This document shows positions 8,360-17,576 of a stretch of 64,000 nucleotides of DNA, one piece after another; positions within the stretch are counted from its first letter, which is position 1; every line of letters starts with the position of its first letter. Both the position numbers and the translations under genes were made by a program. The notes below the pieces were generated by a model that ran no database searches, was not told the DNA's origin, and saw only the letters and a program-made list of their open reading frames with translations. Source of the stretch: Oceanimonas baumannii (GTDB lineage Bacteria; Pseudomonadota; Gammaproteobacteria; Enterobacterales; Aeromonadaceae). Location: positions 1 through 64,000 of the forward strand of contig NZ_NQJF01000006.1 in NCBI RefSeq assembly GCF_002245495.1, read 5' to 3'.

Positions 8360-11300
8360 GTGTCCCGATCCCCCGTGTTTTCTCAGCTCGAACAGGCTCT
8401 GGCCGAACGCATTTTGATCATCGACGGGGGCATGGGCACCATGATCCAGTCATACCGGCTGGACGAGGCCGCCTATCGGGGCGAGCGCTTTGCCGACTGG
8501 CCCAGTGATCTCAAGGGCAACAACGATTTGCTGGTACTGACCCAGCCCGAGATCATTGCCGAAATCCACAGTGATTATTTCGCTGCCGGTGCCGACATTG
8601 TCGAGACCAACACCTTCAACGCGACCACCATCGCCATGGCCGACTATTCCATGGAAAGCCTGGCGGCGGAAATAAATCTGGAAGCTGCAAAACTGGCACG
8701 CCGGGTGGCCGATGAATGGACCACGAAAGAGCCCCACAAGCCGCGCTTTGTGGCCGGGGTACTGGGGCCGACCAACCGTACCGCTTCCATCTCGCCGGAT
8801 GTCAACGATCCCGGCTACCGTAACATCAGTTTTGATCAGCTGGTCGAGGCTTATACCGAAGCCACCGAAGCGCTGATCGATGGCGGGGCCGATCTGCTGA
8901 TGATCGAAACCATTTTTGACACCCTTAACGCCAAGGCAGCGGTGTTCGCGGTTGAAGGTGTGTTTGACAAGCGAGGTGTGCGCCTGCCGGTGATGATTTC
9001 CGGCACCATTACCGATGCCTCCGGCCGGACCCTGACCGGGCAGACCACCGAAGCTTTCTATCACTCTCTGCGCCATGCCCAGCCCATTTCCTTTGGCCTT
9101 AACTGTGCCCTGGGTCCGGATGAGCTGCGCCAGTACGTGGCCGAGCTGTCCCGCATCAGCGAGACCTATGTTTCTGCTCACCCTAATGCCGGTCTGCCCA
9201 ACGCCTTTGGTGAATATGATCTTGAGCCGGATGAAATGGCCGGTCACATTCGTGAGTGGGCGGAAAGCGGCTTTCTTAACCTGGTGGGCGGCTGTTGTGG
9301 CTCGACGCCGGAGCATATTCGCGCCATGGCTGAAGCAGTGGAAGGAGTTGCTCCGCGTAAACTGCCCGAACTGCCGGTAGCCTGCCGGTTGTCGGGACTG
9401 GAGCCGGTGCTGATTACCCCCGAGAGCATGTTTGTTAACGTGGGTGAGCGTACCAACGTCACCGGTTCGGCCAAATTCAAGCGGCTGATCAAGGAAGAGA
9501 AATACGACGAAGCGCTGGAAGTGGCGCTGCAGCAAGTGGAAAACGGTGCCCAGATCATCGACATCAACATGGATGAGGGCATGCTCGATGCCGAGGCCTG
9601 CATGACCCGCTTCCTGAATCTGATCGCCGGTGAGCCCGATATTTCCCGGGTGCCGATCATGATTGACTCGTCCAAGTGGGAGGTGATCGAGGCCGGCCTC
9701 AAGTGCATTCAGGGTAAGGGCATCGTTAACTCCATCTCTCTGAAGGAGGGGGAAGAAAACTTTATCGAGCAGGCCAAACTGGTACGTCGCTATGGTGCTG
9801 CCGTGATTGTGATGGCCTTTGACGAAGTAGGTCAGGCCGACACCCGCCAGCGCAAGTTCGAGATCTGCCAGCGCGCCTACCGGGTGCTGGTGGACAAGGT
9901 GGGCTTTCCGCCGGAAGACATCATCTTTGACCCCAACATCTTTGCAGTGGCCACCGGTATTGACGAGCACAACAACTATGCGGTCGACTTTATCGAAGCG
10001 GTCAAGGACATCAAGGACAACCTGCCCCATGCCATGATCTCCGGTGGGGTGTCAAACGTATCCTTTTCATTCCGGGGCAACGAGCCGGTGCGGGAAGCGA
10101 TTCATGCCGTGTTCCTGTATCACGCCATTCGCAACGGCATGGACATGGGGATCGTTAACGCCGGTCAGCTCGCCATTTATGAAGACATTGATCCCGAGCT
10201 CAAGGCCAGCGTGGAAGCTGTGGTGCTCAACCAGAATGACGATGCCACCGAAACGCTGCTGGCGCTGGCTGAACGCTACCGCGACAGCGGCGGTGCCGCC
10301 AACGATGCCCGGGATCTGGAATGGCGCAGCTGGCCGGTGAACAAGCGCCTCGAACATGCCTTGGTAAAAGGACTGACCGACTTTATTGAGGAAGATACCG
10401 AAGAGGCGCGCCTGCAGGCAGACCGTCCGCTCGAAGTTATTGAAGGCCCGCTGATGGACGGCATGAACGTGGTCGGCGATCTATTTGGCGAAGGCAAGAT
10501 GTTCCTGCCCCAGGTGGTGAAGTCGGCGCGGGTGATGAAGCGGGCGGTAGCTTATCTTAACCCCTATATCGAGGCCACCAAGGCCGTGGGCCAGAGCAAC
10601 GGCAAAATCGTGATGGCCACGGTCAAGGGTGATGTGCACGACATCGGCAAAAACATTGTGGGCGTCGTGTTGCAATGCAATAACTTCGAGGTAGTGGATC
10701 TGGGAGTGATGGTGCCCTGTGAAACCATTCTCAAGACCGCCAAGGAAACCAACGCCGATATGATCGGCCTCTCGGGTTTGATCACGCCGTCTCTGGATGA
10801 AATGGTTCATATGGCCAAGGAAATGCAGCGTCAGGGCTTCACAATCCCGCTGCTGATTGGCGGAGCCACCACCTCCAAGGCGCACACCGCGGTGAAGATT
10901 GAACAGAACTACGACGAACCGGTGGTGTATGTGTCCAATGCATCCCGGGCCGTGGGGGTGGTGCAGAGCCTGCTGAGTGCAACCAATAAACCGGCTTTTG
11001 TGGAACGGCTTAACAAGGAATATGAGGTAGTGCGGGAGCAGCATGCCCGCAAGAAGCCGCGCACCAAACCGGTAACCCTGGCAGAGGCCCGGGCCAATCC
11101 GGTCGCCATTGACTGGAATGTCTACACGCCGCCGGTGCCAGCCAAGCCGGGCATTCACGAGTTTCACGATGTACCCATTTCGGTACTGCGGGAATACATC
11201 GACTGGACACCCTTTTTCCTCACCTGGTCGCTGGCGGGCAAGTATCCGCGCATTCTGGAAGACGAAGTGGTGGGCGAGGAAGCCCAGCGCCTGTTTGCCG

Positions 11301-12040
11301 ATGCCAATGCCATGCTCGACAAGCTGGAGGCGGAAGGTAAGCTGAGCTGTGCCGGCGTGATTGGCCTGTTCCCGGCCAACAGTGTGGGTGACGACGTAGA
11401 AATTTACAGCGACGAGTCCCGCTCAACCGTGCTGCATACCCTGCGCTTTCTGCGCCAGCAGACCGAGAAAAAGGACGGTTTCCCCAATTACTGTCTGGCT
11501 GACTACGTGGCGCCGAAGGGCAGCAAGCCCGACTACATCGGCGGTTTTGCGGTCACCGGCGGCATCGGTGAGGACGATATCGTCAAGCGTTACAAGGATG
11601 CTCACGACGACTACAACGCCATTATGGCCAGTGCCGTGGCTGATCGCCTGGCCGAGGCCTTTGCCGAATACATGCACCTGAAAGTGCGCCGGGAATACTG
11701 GGGCTATGCCCCGGACGAGGATCTCGACAACGAAGCGCTGATTCGCGAGAAATATCAGGGGATCCGCCCGGCACCGGGCTATCCGGCCTGCCCCGAACAC
11801 ACTGAGAAAGGAACTCTGTGGCAGTGGCTGGACGTGGAAAAGCGCATCGGCATGAAGCTGACCGAGTCCTATGCCATGTGGCCGGGGGCGGCGGTATCGG
11901 GGTTCTATTTCTCTTATCCGGATACCCGCTACTTTGCGGTAGCCCGGATTCAGGAAGATCAGTTGCTGGATTATGCCCGACGCAAGGGCATGACGAAGGG
12001 AGAAGCCGAAAAGTGGCTGGCCCCGAACCTGAACGATTAA
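8360..12040 (+). CDS. metH: Methionine synthase, cobalamin-dependent
   Basis: MetH transfers the methyl group of 5-methyltetrahydrofolate to homocysteine through methylcobalamin. The protein (1226 aa; E. coli 1227) contains all four modules: the homocysteine/zinc domain (1-330, ending with [11 protein letters not shown]), the pterin-binding domain (about 355-615, [16 protein letters not shown]), the cap and B12 domains (about 650-880, with [13 protein letters not shown] giving the axial histidine), and the S-adenosylmethionine activation domain (about 900-1226, with [15 protein letters not shown]). The start is a GTG with caggag 6 nt upstream, and the N-terminus matches E. coli. It is monocistronic with its own terminator. 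Confidence 0.97.
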   Translation: MSRSPVFSQLEQALAERILIIDGGMGTMIQSYRLDEAAYRGERFADWPSDLKGNNDLLVLTQPEIIAEIHSDYFAAGADIVETNTFNATTIAMADYSMESLAAEINLEAAKLARRVADEWTTKEPHKPRFVAGVLGPTNRTASISPDVNDPGYRNISFDQLVEAYTEATEALIDGGADLLMIETIFDTLNAKAAVFAVEGVFDKRGVRLPVMISGTITDASGRTLTGQTTEAFYHSLRHAQPISFGLNCALGPDELRQYVAELSRISETYVSAHPNAGLPNAFGEYDLEPDEMAGHIREWAESGFLNLVGGCCGSTPEHIRAMAEAVEGVAPRKLPELPVACRLSGLEPVLITPESMFVNVGERTNVTGSAKFKRLIKEEKYDEALEVALQQVENGAQIIDINMDEGMLDAEACMTRFLNLIAGEPDISRVPIMIDSSKWEVIEAGLKCIQGKGIVNSISLKEGEENFIEQAKLVRRYGAAVIVMAFDEVGQADTRQRKFEICQRAYRVLVDKVGFPPEDIIFDPNIFAVATGIDEHNNYAVDFIEAVKDIKDNLPHAMISGGVSNVSFSFRGNEPVREAIHAVFLYHAIRNGMDMGIVNAGQLAIYEDIDPELKASVEAVVLNQNDDATETLLALAERYRDSGGAANDARDLEWRSWPVNKRLEHALVKGLTDFIEEDTEEARLQADRPLEVIEGPLMDGMNVVGDLFGEGKMFLPQVVKSARVMKRAVAYLNPYIEATKAVGQSNGKIVMATVKGDVHDIGKNIVGVVLQCNNFEVVDLGVMVPCETILKTAKETNADMIGLSGLITPSLDEMVHMAKEMQRQGFTIPLLIGGATTSKAHTAVKIEQNYDEPVVYVSNASRAVGVVQSLLSATNKPAFVERLNKEYEVVREQHARKKPRTKPVTLAEARANPVAIDWNVYTPPVPAKPGIHEFHDVPISVLREYIDWTPFFLTWSLAGKYPRILEDEVVGEEAQRLFADANAMLDKLEAEGKLSCAGVIGLFPANSVGDDVEIYSDESRSTVLHTLRFLRQQTEKKDGFPNYCLADYVAPKGSKPDYIGGFAVTGGIGEDDIVKRYKDAHDDYNAIMASAVADRLAEAFAEYMHLKVRREYWGYAPDEDLDNEALIREKYQGIRPAPGYPACPEHTEKGTLWQWLDVEKRIGMKLTESYAMWPGAAVSGFYFSYPDTRYFAVARIQEDQLLDYARRKGMTKGEAEKWLAPNLND

Positions 12041-12042
12041 TG

Positions 12043-12068
12043 AAAAAAGGCACTTCGGTGCCTTTTTT
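12043..12068 (+). terminator. metH terminator
   Basis: The stem aaaaaaggcac / gtgcctttttt has a ttcg tetraloop and begins two bases after the stop codon. Confidence 0.93.
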
Positions 12069-12265
12069 ATAAAAATTTTTCCTGTTTGGCCTGTGTCGCT
12101 CTTCCGGCGTGTATGCTTGTTATTGTAAACGGATTTATTACTGTCGAAAGCTATGCCGGTACGCTGGTGCGTCAGGTTGTTGCAACGTGCTGAAAGCGGT
12201 GCTGGACACTCCCCGCACCTTGGCGTAATTTCTGGCGGCTTTCATTAAAGTGGGAGGAGGTTCCC

Positions 12266-13435
12266 ATGTTTGCTGTCTCCCGTCCGGGAAAAACACTCAT
12301 ACATATTTCAGGTTTATTTCTGCTGTTTTGCCTGGCCGGGATGGCGCAGGCAAACCCGCGTTATGCAGCCATTGTTATTGATGCGGAAAACGGTGCCGTC
12401 TTGCATGCGGCCAACGCTGATGCCAGCCGTTATCCGGCGTCACTGACCAAGATGATGACCCTTTATCTGCTGTTTGAAGCCATGGAGCAGGGACGCATGA
12501 CCCTGAATACGGCCATGCCGGTGTCGGCACATGCTGCATCTATGCCCCAGACCAATATTCAGCTGAAAAAAGGGGATAAGTTACGGGTAAAAGATGCCAT
12601 ACCGGCACTGATCGTGCGCTCGGCCAATGATGTGGCTGTGGTGGTGGCCGAGGCGCTGGGAGGCAGTGAAGCAGCGTTTGCCAAGCGCATGACAGCCAAA
12701 GCCCGGGAAATGAAAATGTACAATACCACCTTTCGTAATGCCTCGGGCCTGCCTGACAGCCGGCAAATCTCCACCGCCCGGGATCTGGCAAGGTTATCAC
12801 TGCGGCTGATGAAAGATTACCCGGCGTATTACCATTACTTCTCTGTTGCCACTTTTACCTACAAGGGGCGAACCTATCACAGCCATAATCGCATGGTGCA
12901 GAATTCACCCGGTGTTGATGGCATGAAGACCGGCTATATCCGGGCCTCTGGGTTTAATGTAGCCACATCGGCGCTGCGAGATGATCGTCGGGTGGTGGGG
13001 GTGGTGATGGGCGGTAAAACCTCTCAGTCGAGGGATGAACAGATGGCATCACTGATCGATCGCAGTATTGGCCGTGCCACCCGTATTGCTAAAATGACTC
13101 CCCAGGGAGTAGCACCGGCTGAGCGTTTAGTGGTGAGTACCCGTACCGTGCGTCAGGAACCAAGCCGTACACCCGTCCCGCCGGTGGCAGAGGCGTCTGG
13201 CTGGGCTGTACAAATTGGTTCATTCCGTATGCCTGAGCAGGCCCGGGACAGAGCTTCTGATGCGGCACGGCGACTGGGAGAGCTGGCACAGGCCAGGGCT
13301 GCAGTCACTGAGGTGGAGATCAGTAATCGGACCTTGTTCCGTGCCCGTCTGGTGGGATTTGAGAAACAACAGGCACAGAATGCTTGTCAGCGCTTATCCC
13401 GCCAGGGCATGGATTGTCTGGTAGTCCGGCTTTAG
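12266..13435 (+). CDS. D-alanyl-D-alanine carboxypeptidase with C-terminal SPOR domain
   Basis: This is a periplasmic low-molecular-weight penicillin-binding protein (389 aa) that trims the terminal D-Ala from peptidoglycan stem peptides. A signal peptide covers about residues 1-29 (cleavage after AQA). The catalytic S11 motifs are SLTK (about 59), SAND (about 118) and KTG (about 222). The protein lacks the beta-sandwich domain and amphipathic tail of E. coli PBP5/6. Instead, a Pro-rich linker (about 295-310) leads to a SPOR domain (about 312-389), which in other proteins binds glycan strands stripped of stem peptides at the septum. This layout is best known from Alphaproteobacteria. The RBS gggaggagg is strong. 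The terminator is shared with the CsrB-like RNA on the other strand. Confidence 0.9.
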   Translation: MFAVSRPGKTLIHISGLFLLFCLAGMAQANPRYAAIVIDAENGAVLHAANADASRYPASLTKMMTLYLLFEAMEQGRMTLNTAMPVSAHAASMPQTNIQLKKGDKLRVKDAIPALIVRSANDVAVVVAEALGGSEAAFAKRMTAKAREMKMYNTTFRNASGLPDSRQISTARDLARLSLRLMKDYPAYYHYFSVATFTYKGRTYHSHNRMVQNSPGVDGMKTGYIRASGFNVATSALRDDRRVVGVVMGGKTSQSRDEQMASLIDRSIGRATRIAKMTPQGVAPAERLVVSTRTVRQEPSRTPVPPVAEASGWAVQIGSFRMPEQARDRASDAARRLGELAQARAAVTEVEISNRTLFRARLVGFEKQQAQNACQRLSRQGMDCLVVRL

Positions 13436-13465
13436 TGTCGGTTACCAGTCCGAACGAAGTAATAC

Positions 13466-13777
13466 GAAAAAAGGGCAACATTGCTGTTGCCCTTTTTCGG
13501 TCGTCCTGACGGCTCGAATCCGTGAACCAGATGGCTCCCTGCCATATCCCTGACTGTATTTCACTCCGTGAAATGTTCCTCTTCCCGATCCGTCGGGGTG
13601 TCCTGGTCATTCCTAACGGCAAGTCGTCCTGACCTGCTTCACATCTTCAACCTTGAAGGTGTCCTTGGCGCCATCATGGCGGTGTCCGTTTGCCGTTCTT
13701 GGCAAGCCCGTCATCCCGAAGGGCCTCACTGCTTCCTTGCGGGAGAGATAATAACTCAGGGGGCCTTTCTCTCAAGC
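13466..13777 (-). ncRNA. csrB: CsrB-family regulatory RNA (CsrA sponge)
   Basis: The minus strand shows a transcript of about 310 nt with no plausible protein but about 15 GGA motifs (AGGAC, AGGAA, GGGAT and others). Many lie in loops of short perfect hairpins, for example tttcac-gga-gtgaaa (+ strand 13559-13573), atggc-aggga-gccat (13529-13543) and gcc-gtc-agga-c around 13502-13513. It ends in a strong Rho-independent terminator. This is the architecture of CsrB/CsrC/RsmZ RNAs, which sequester the translational regulator CsrA/RsmA. A -10 element TATAAA (complement of 13783-13788) places the 5' end near 13777. A UvrY/GacA-type palindrome lies upstream at 13902-13919. CsrD, which promotes CsrB decay in E. 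coli, is encoded at 27498-29411. A covariance search would fix the exact family. Confidence 0.85.
13468..13497. terminator. Bidirectional terminator of the carboxypeptidase gene (+) and CsrB-like RNA (-)
   Basis: A 13-bp stem (aaaaagggcaaca / tgttgcccttttt) has a 4-nt loop and T-runs in both directions. On the minus strand it forms the 3' end of the CsrB-like RNA. Confidence 0.92.
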
Positions 13778-13782
13778 CGGTA

Positions 13783-13811
13783 TTTATAGTTGACTCAGGC
13801 GTCAGGTGTGG
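13783..13811 (-). promoter_or_regulatory. Predicted promoter of the CsrB-like RNA
   Basis: On the minus strand, TATAAA is the -10 element. The -35 position reads ccacac and is poor, which suits a promoter that depends on an activator such as UvrY/GacA/VarA. Confidence 0.6.
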
Positions 13812-13901
13812 CTGAAAAATGGCATCTTTATGAAATATATATGAAATAAAGTGGCTGTTGCCAAAAATGCCGTTGGATGAAAACGCATTTTCCGTGTGCA
13901 G

Positions 13902-13919
13902 CTTAAGAGATCTCGCACA
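13902..13919. promoter_or_regulatory. UvrY/GacA/VarA-type binding site upstream of the CsrB-like RNA
   Basis: Read on the minus strand the site is TGTGCGAGATCTCTTAAG. It closely resembles the imperfect palindrome recognised by UvrY before E. coli csrB (TGTGAGAGATCTCTTACA), with 15 of 18 positions identical, and fits the Gac box TGTAAG-N6-CTTACA. It lies about 125-140 bp upstream of the predicted RNA start, comparable to the upstream sites in related systems. Confidence 0.75.
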
Positions 13920-13936
13920 CACTGCCGGGGCAATTG

Positions 13937-14268
13937 TCAGGCTTGGGCTTGGTGTGTCAGCAATCAGCGTTTAAGCGTCAAGCCGTCGGCAGAGCTCGTC
14001 AGGCTGCCATCGGCACCAATTACCCGGTAGCAGGAGATCACAATGGAGATAGGGTTACGGCCATTGGCAGCCCCTACGGCCCTGACTGCTCTAGGATTAC
14101 TGATAGTGGCGGCGATATCGGCATAGCTGCGATGCTCTCCCCAGGGAATGATTAGCAATGCTTGCCATACTTGCTGTTGAAAACCGTACCTGCGGGGCGA
14201 GCGGTAACGGCTTCTGGGGTGGCGTCAATGCGCAGTGCGCCACAGGGACTTGGCAGGATGCGTTATTT
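13937..14268 (-). pseudogene. Decayed methylated-DNA--protein-cysteine methyltransferase (ogt-like)
   Basis: The minus strand translates to an O6-alkylguanine-DNA alkyltransferase relic. The segment IPWGEHRSYADIA, then NPRAVRAVGAANGRNPISIV, is clear from 14158 down. Four lesions are visible. The active-site PCHR reads SCYR, so the cysteine is kept but the neighbouring proline and the catalytic histidine are lost. A one-base deletion between GTVF (near 14185) and the VWQALL equivalent breaks the frame. The Trp codon expected after LKR is TGA (13964-13966), although LLTHQAQA continues after it to 13937. About 60 residues between the N-terminal SPCGALRIDAT and the GTVF segment are missing. It cannot encode an active repair protein. 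Confidence 0.85.
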
Positions 14269-14318
14269 TTCCGCGCAGGATCTGCCGGTTATTTCAGCCG
14301 CTTAGGGGAGCCAATGGC

Positions 14319-14630
14319 TCATAGCTTGGCCAGAGGCCAGACGTCGTAGGCGGGCTCTTCGTAGGGATGGGCGGCGCGCAGGGCACTCAGGGCCTCACGG
14401 ATAAGATGATCTTCGCACACCAGCTCTATTCGCAATTCATTTACCTGCTGCAGTGCACCGGGCTTGCCGATAAAAGGGCTGGCTCCGGCCAGAGGGCGGA
14501 ACTGACCTGTCCCCTTTGTCTCAAAACAGCATTGATCATAGTCACCTATTTTACCGGCTCCGGTGGCAAAGACGGCCTGTTTCACCGTATCGGCGTGTGT
14601 CTCGGGGACAAAAAACACCAGCTTGTACAT
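14319..14630 (-). CDS. NIF3-like small protein (YqfO C-terminal-type domain)
   Basis: The 103-aa protein starts MYKLVFFVPETHADTVKQAVFATGAGKIGDY and ends with AHPYEEPAYDVWPL. These are hallmarks of the stand-alone domain found inserted in NIF3/YqfO proteins and related to the PII/CutA fold. Conserved features are the N-terminal PETH, the GAGKIGDYDQC turn and the PYEEPAYD tail. The function is unknown in most bacteria, and no catalytic residues can be assigned. The gene is transcribed away from the ClC channel gene with 178 bp between them. The ogt relic lies downstream on the same strand. Confidence 0.85.
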   Translation of the reverse strand: MYKLVFFVPETHADTVKQAVFATGAGKIGDYDQCCFETKGTGQFRPLAGASPFIGKPGALQQVNELRIELVCEDHLIREALSALRAAHPYEEPAYDVWPLAKL

Positions 14631-14808
14631 GGCGTCTCCTCATCGGATGATGGTGTCAGGCAGGAGCTGGTCGCTGCGAGGCGACCCGGCAGGTGCCTGA
14701 ATGAAACCTTGATGTCTATGAAATATAACATAAATCATTGCTTTAAAAGTGGTTTATTCCATACCTGAAGGGGATAATGGGAGGCCCTGAGATGTTTGGA
14801 CGCAGCGT

Positions 14809-16470
14809 ATGAATCCTCAAACAGACAACCTGATCCAGCGTTTGTTTGCCCGGCATTCCGCCGGTCTGCTGCCCCTTGTCATGCTGGGCGTACTGACTGG
14901 TGTTGCAGCCAGCCTGGTGATGATGAGCTTTTTGTTTGTGCTGAATGGGATGCTGGGAAGTCTTAACGGTAAAAACCTGGAGGACTTTGAATCACTGGCC
15001 TGGTATTGGCAGCTGGGGTTGCCGCTGGCGGGCAGCCTGCTGCTTATTTTGCTTTACCGGCTGACGCCGGCAGCGTCCCAGACGGTGGGGCTGGCCTATG
15101 TGCTGGAGCGGCTGCAGTTTGGTCAGGGACGTATTCCGGCAGCCAATATTGGTTTTCAGTTTGTGGCGGCTCTGATTGCTCTTGGCTCGGGACACAGTGT
15201 CGGCCGGGAGGGGCCGACCGTGCTGTTGGGAGCGGGCATTGCCAGTCAGGTGGGCCAGCTTGCAGGCCGGCCTCCCAGCCAGCTCAGACTGTTACTGGGA
15301 TGCGGTACGGCGGCGGCCATTTCGGCTGCTTTTAATACTCCGTTGGCGGGTGTGCTGTTTGCCATGGAAGTCGTGCTGATGGAATACAGCCTGCTGGGCT
15401 TTGCTCCCATTATTGCCGCTGCCATTACCGCCTCTGCGCTGACCCATGGTTTACTGGGAGAGCATGCCATTCTGGAACCGGTGAGTTTATCGCTTGCATC
15501 CTATCAGGATATTCCCGGCTTGCTGGTGACCGGACTTTGGATCGGACTGCTGGCCGCGTTATTTCAACGTCTGGTATTGATGTTTGTTCGGCTGCCGGTG
15601 AAGTCACGGGCGGCCCGGCTGCTGCTGGCCGGTGCGATAACCGGTGTGCTGGCGCTGGCAGTGCCCCAGATCCTCGGCTCAGGTTATGACACCATTAATC
15701 TCACCTTGAGTAACGGACTGCCCTGGTTATTGTTACTGAGCATTCTGGTGGCCAAGTTACTGGCTACGGCGGCAGCCATCGGACTGGGTGTGCCCGGTGG
15801 CCAGATAGCCCCCACCTTGATGTTGGGAGTGTGTGCCGGCGGTGTGGCCGGGGCACTGATCCCCGGCACCTCGGATCCGGCTTTATATGCCTTGCTGGGC
15901 ATGGCCGCGATGATGAGCGCCGTGTTGCATGCCCCGTTGGCCGCCATTGCCACCGTGCTGGAGCTGTCGCTCAGTGCCGAAGCCATGCTGCCGGCCATGG
16001 TTGTGGTACTGGGTGCCAATTTGTTGTGCCAGCACGGATTTCACCTGCCATCACTGGTGATCACCCAGCTCAGAGTCCGTGGTCAGGAATTACAGACACA
16101 CCCGGTACGCACCGCACTGGCACAGCGCTATTTATCGGAACTGGCAGATATGAGCCTGGTGGAATGGGACGGCAAGAGTGCGCTGCCAAATACTCAGGCG
16201 GCCGCATTGATACTGAAACATGAGCAAGATTATTACCTGCTGACAGCCTCGCAACTGCACGAAGGAATCACCACTGAACAGCTGGAAACACTGTTAACCC
16301 CGGCGTGTCGCTTGCAGGTACTGGAGCGGGACATGTCGTTACTGGAAGCATTGCGCAGCCTGCAAGGAGACGCCGGTGCCGGTTTTCTGGTGCCGGTGAG
16401 GCGCGGCCGGGGCCTGGTGACCCGCAGCAGGCTGGTACGCATGCTGACCGAAGAAGGAGGTCTGTATTGA
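14809..16470 (+). CDS. ClC-family chloride channel/transporter with C-terminal regulatory region
   Basis: This inner-membrane ClC protein (553 aa) has GREGPTVLLGAG (about residues 132-143) with the gating glutamate, a GVPGGQIAPTLMLG segment (about 327-340) in place of GxFxP, and a late cytosolic region (about 425-553) resembling degenerate CBS repeats. The first selectivity motif, GSGIP in ClcA, is not seen at its usual place (the region reads TPAASQTVGLAYVLERL), so ion selectivity or exchange stoichiometry may differ. It heads a run of six co-directional genes with overlapping ends. Its TGA stop overlaps the TTG start of the next gene, which suggests translational coupling to the MCE transporter. 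The Shine-Dalgarno is weak. Confidence 0.88.
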   Translation: MNPQTDNLIQRLFARHSAGLLPLVMLGVLTGVAASLVMMSFLFVLNGMLGSLNGKNLEDFESLAWYWQLGLPLAGSLLLILLYRLTPAASQTVGLAYVLERLQFGQGRIPAANIGFQFVAALIALGSGHSVGREGPTVLLGAGIASQVGQLAGRPPSQLRLLLGCGTAAAISAAFNTPLAGVLFAMEVVLMEYSLLGFAPIIAAAITASALTHGLLGEHAILEPVSLSLASYQDIPGLLVTGLWIGLLAALFQRLVLMFVRLPVKSRAARLLLAGAITGVLALAVPQILGSGYDTINLTLSNGLPWLLLLSILVAKLLATAAAIGLGVPGGQIAPTLMLGVCAGGVAGALIPGTSDPALYALLGMAAMMSAVLHAPLAAIATVLELSLSAEAMLPAMVVVLGANLLCQHGFHLPSLVITQLRVRGQELQTHPVRTALAQRYLSELADMSLVEWDGKSALPNTQAAALILKHEQDYYLLTASQLHEGITTEQLETLLTPACRLQVLERDMSLLEALRSLQGDAGAGFLVPVRRGRGLVTRSRLVRMLTEEGGLY

Positions 16471-17576
16471 ATGGCGACAAGCCCGGCTGGCAATTGAACA
16501 AAGGATGCCTGAGTCTGCACGGTGACTGGACACTTCCCCATTATCAGCACCTGCATGAGGCCTTGGTGTCATTGCCTGCCGACGGGGTGACAGAACTGGA
16601 TGGCAGGAATCTGGCCCGCCTGGATACCGCCGCTGCCGGCCTGCTGTGGCAGCAGCTGGGGCCAGCCTTGCCGGCACTTGCACGGCAGGCAGAGGGAATG
16701 CAAGAAGGGCAGCGCTCATTGTTGCTGGCGGTTACCGGTGCAATGAGCGGGCGCGAGCCTGTGCCCGTCGTGCCAGCGCGCCGGGGAGATACGCTGGCAC
16801 GGCTGGGGGAGCGGGTGCATACCGGCTGGGTGCAGGGAAAAATGCTACTGGGCTTTACCGGTCTGACCCTGACCACGGCCGTGAAGGTGGCGTTTCGTCC
16901 CGCGCAATGGCGCATGACCGCTCTGGTGGCACAAATGCATCAGTGCGGCCTTAATGCCGTGCCGATCGTGGCGCTGCTGACGTTTCTGGTGGGAGCCGTA
17001 GTGGCCTTTCTGGGGGCCACCGTACTGGCCAATTTCGGAGCGACCATTTACACCGTGGATCTAGTGGCTTACAGCTTTATGCGCGAATTCGGTGTGCTGC
17101 TTACCGCCATTTTGCTCGCGGGTCGCACGGCCAGCGCCTTTACTGCCCAGCTGGGATCAATGAAGGTCAATCAGGAACTGGATGCCCTGCGGGCCCAGGG
17201 GCTGGACCCGATTGCACTGTTGGTGCTGCCTCGGCTGCTGGCACTGCTGCTGACCTTGCCGCTGCTGACTTTTATCGCGGTACTCAGCGGACTGCTTGGT
17301 GGCGCTCTGGTAGGCGTGATGTCGCTGGATATTTCCCCTGCGCACTATCTGACCATTGTCCGGGAGGTACCACTGAATCATCTGCTGGTCGGACTGGGCA
17401 AGGCACCGGTATTTGCCGTGCTGATTGCCCTTATCGGTTGTCTGGAGGGTTTTAAGGTGTCGGGCAGTGCGCAGTCGGTAGGGGAACACACCACCTCGAG
17501 TGTGGTGCAGTCGATCTTTGTGGTGATTCTGCTGGATGCCATTGCCGCCTTGTTTTTAATGGAGATGGGGTGGTGA
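16467..17576 (+). CDS. MCE-system ABC permease, STAS-MlaE fusion
   Basis: The product (369 aa) combines an N-terminal STAS-like domain (about residues 1-110, with LDGRNLARLDTAAAGLL resembling MlaB) and a C-terminal MlaE/YrbE permease domain (about 120-369, five or six helices). It is the inner-membrane core of a phospholipid transporter of the Mla type. The start is assigned to a TTG at 16467, because a strong aaggagg lies 6 nt upstream and the fused STAS domain begins there. The in-frame codon at 16305 would run deep into the ClC gene. This cassette is distinct from the canonical mlaFEDCB operon at 51.5 kb, where the STAS protein is separate. Confidence 0.88.
   Translation: MNGDKPGWQLNKGCLSLHGDWTLPHYQHLHEALVSLPADGVTELDGRNLARLDTAAAGLLWQQLGPALPALARQAEGMQEGQRSLLLAVTGAMSGREPVPVVPARRGDTLARLGERVHTGWVQGKMLLGFTGLTLTTAVKVAFRPAQWRMTALVAQMHQCGLNAVPIVALLTFLVGAVVAFLGATVLANFGATIYTVDLVAYSFMREFGVLLTAILLAGRTASAFTAQLGSMKVNQELDALRAQGLDPIALLVLPRLLALLLTLPLLTFIAVLSGLLGGALVGVMSLDISPAHYLTIVREVPLNHLLVGLGKAPVFAVLIALIGCLEGFKVSGSAQSVGEHTTSSVVQSIFVVILLDAIAALFLMEMGW

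Noticed and set aside
8450-10030. 526-codon open frame on the minus strand inside metH
   Set aside because: It lies wholly antisense to a clearly conserved metH. Its composition (His/Gly/Gln-rich) is the usual reading of a GC-rich gene's complement, and no family motif is seen.
13568-13922. Small open frames on both strands (13568-13789 and 13674-13922) in the region of the CsrB-like RNA
   Set aside because: They overlap the GGA-hairpin array and its promoter, lack Shine-Dalgarno sequences and resemble no protein family.
13934-14349. Plus-strand frames opposite the ogt relic (13934-14155 and 14158-14349)
   Set aside because: They are antisense to the decayed ogt gene; no family features.
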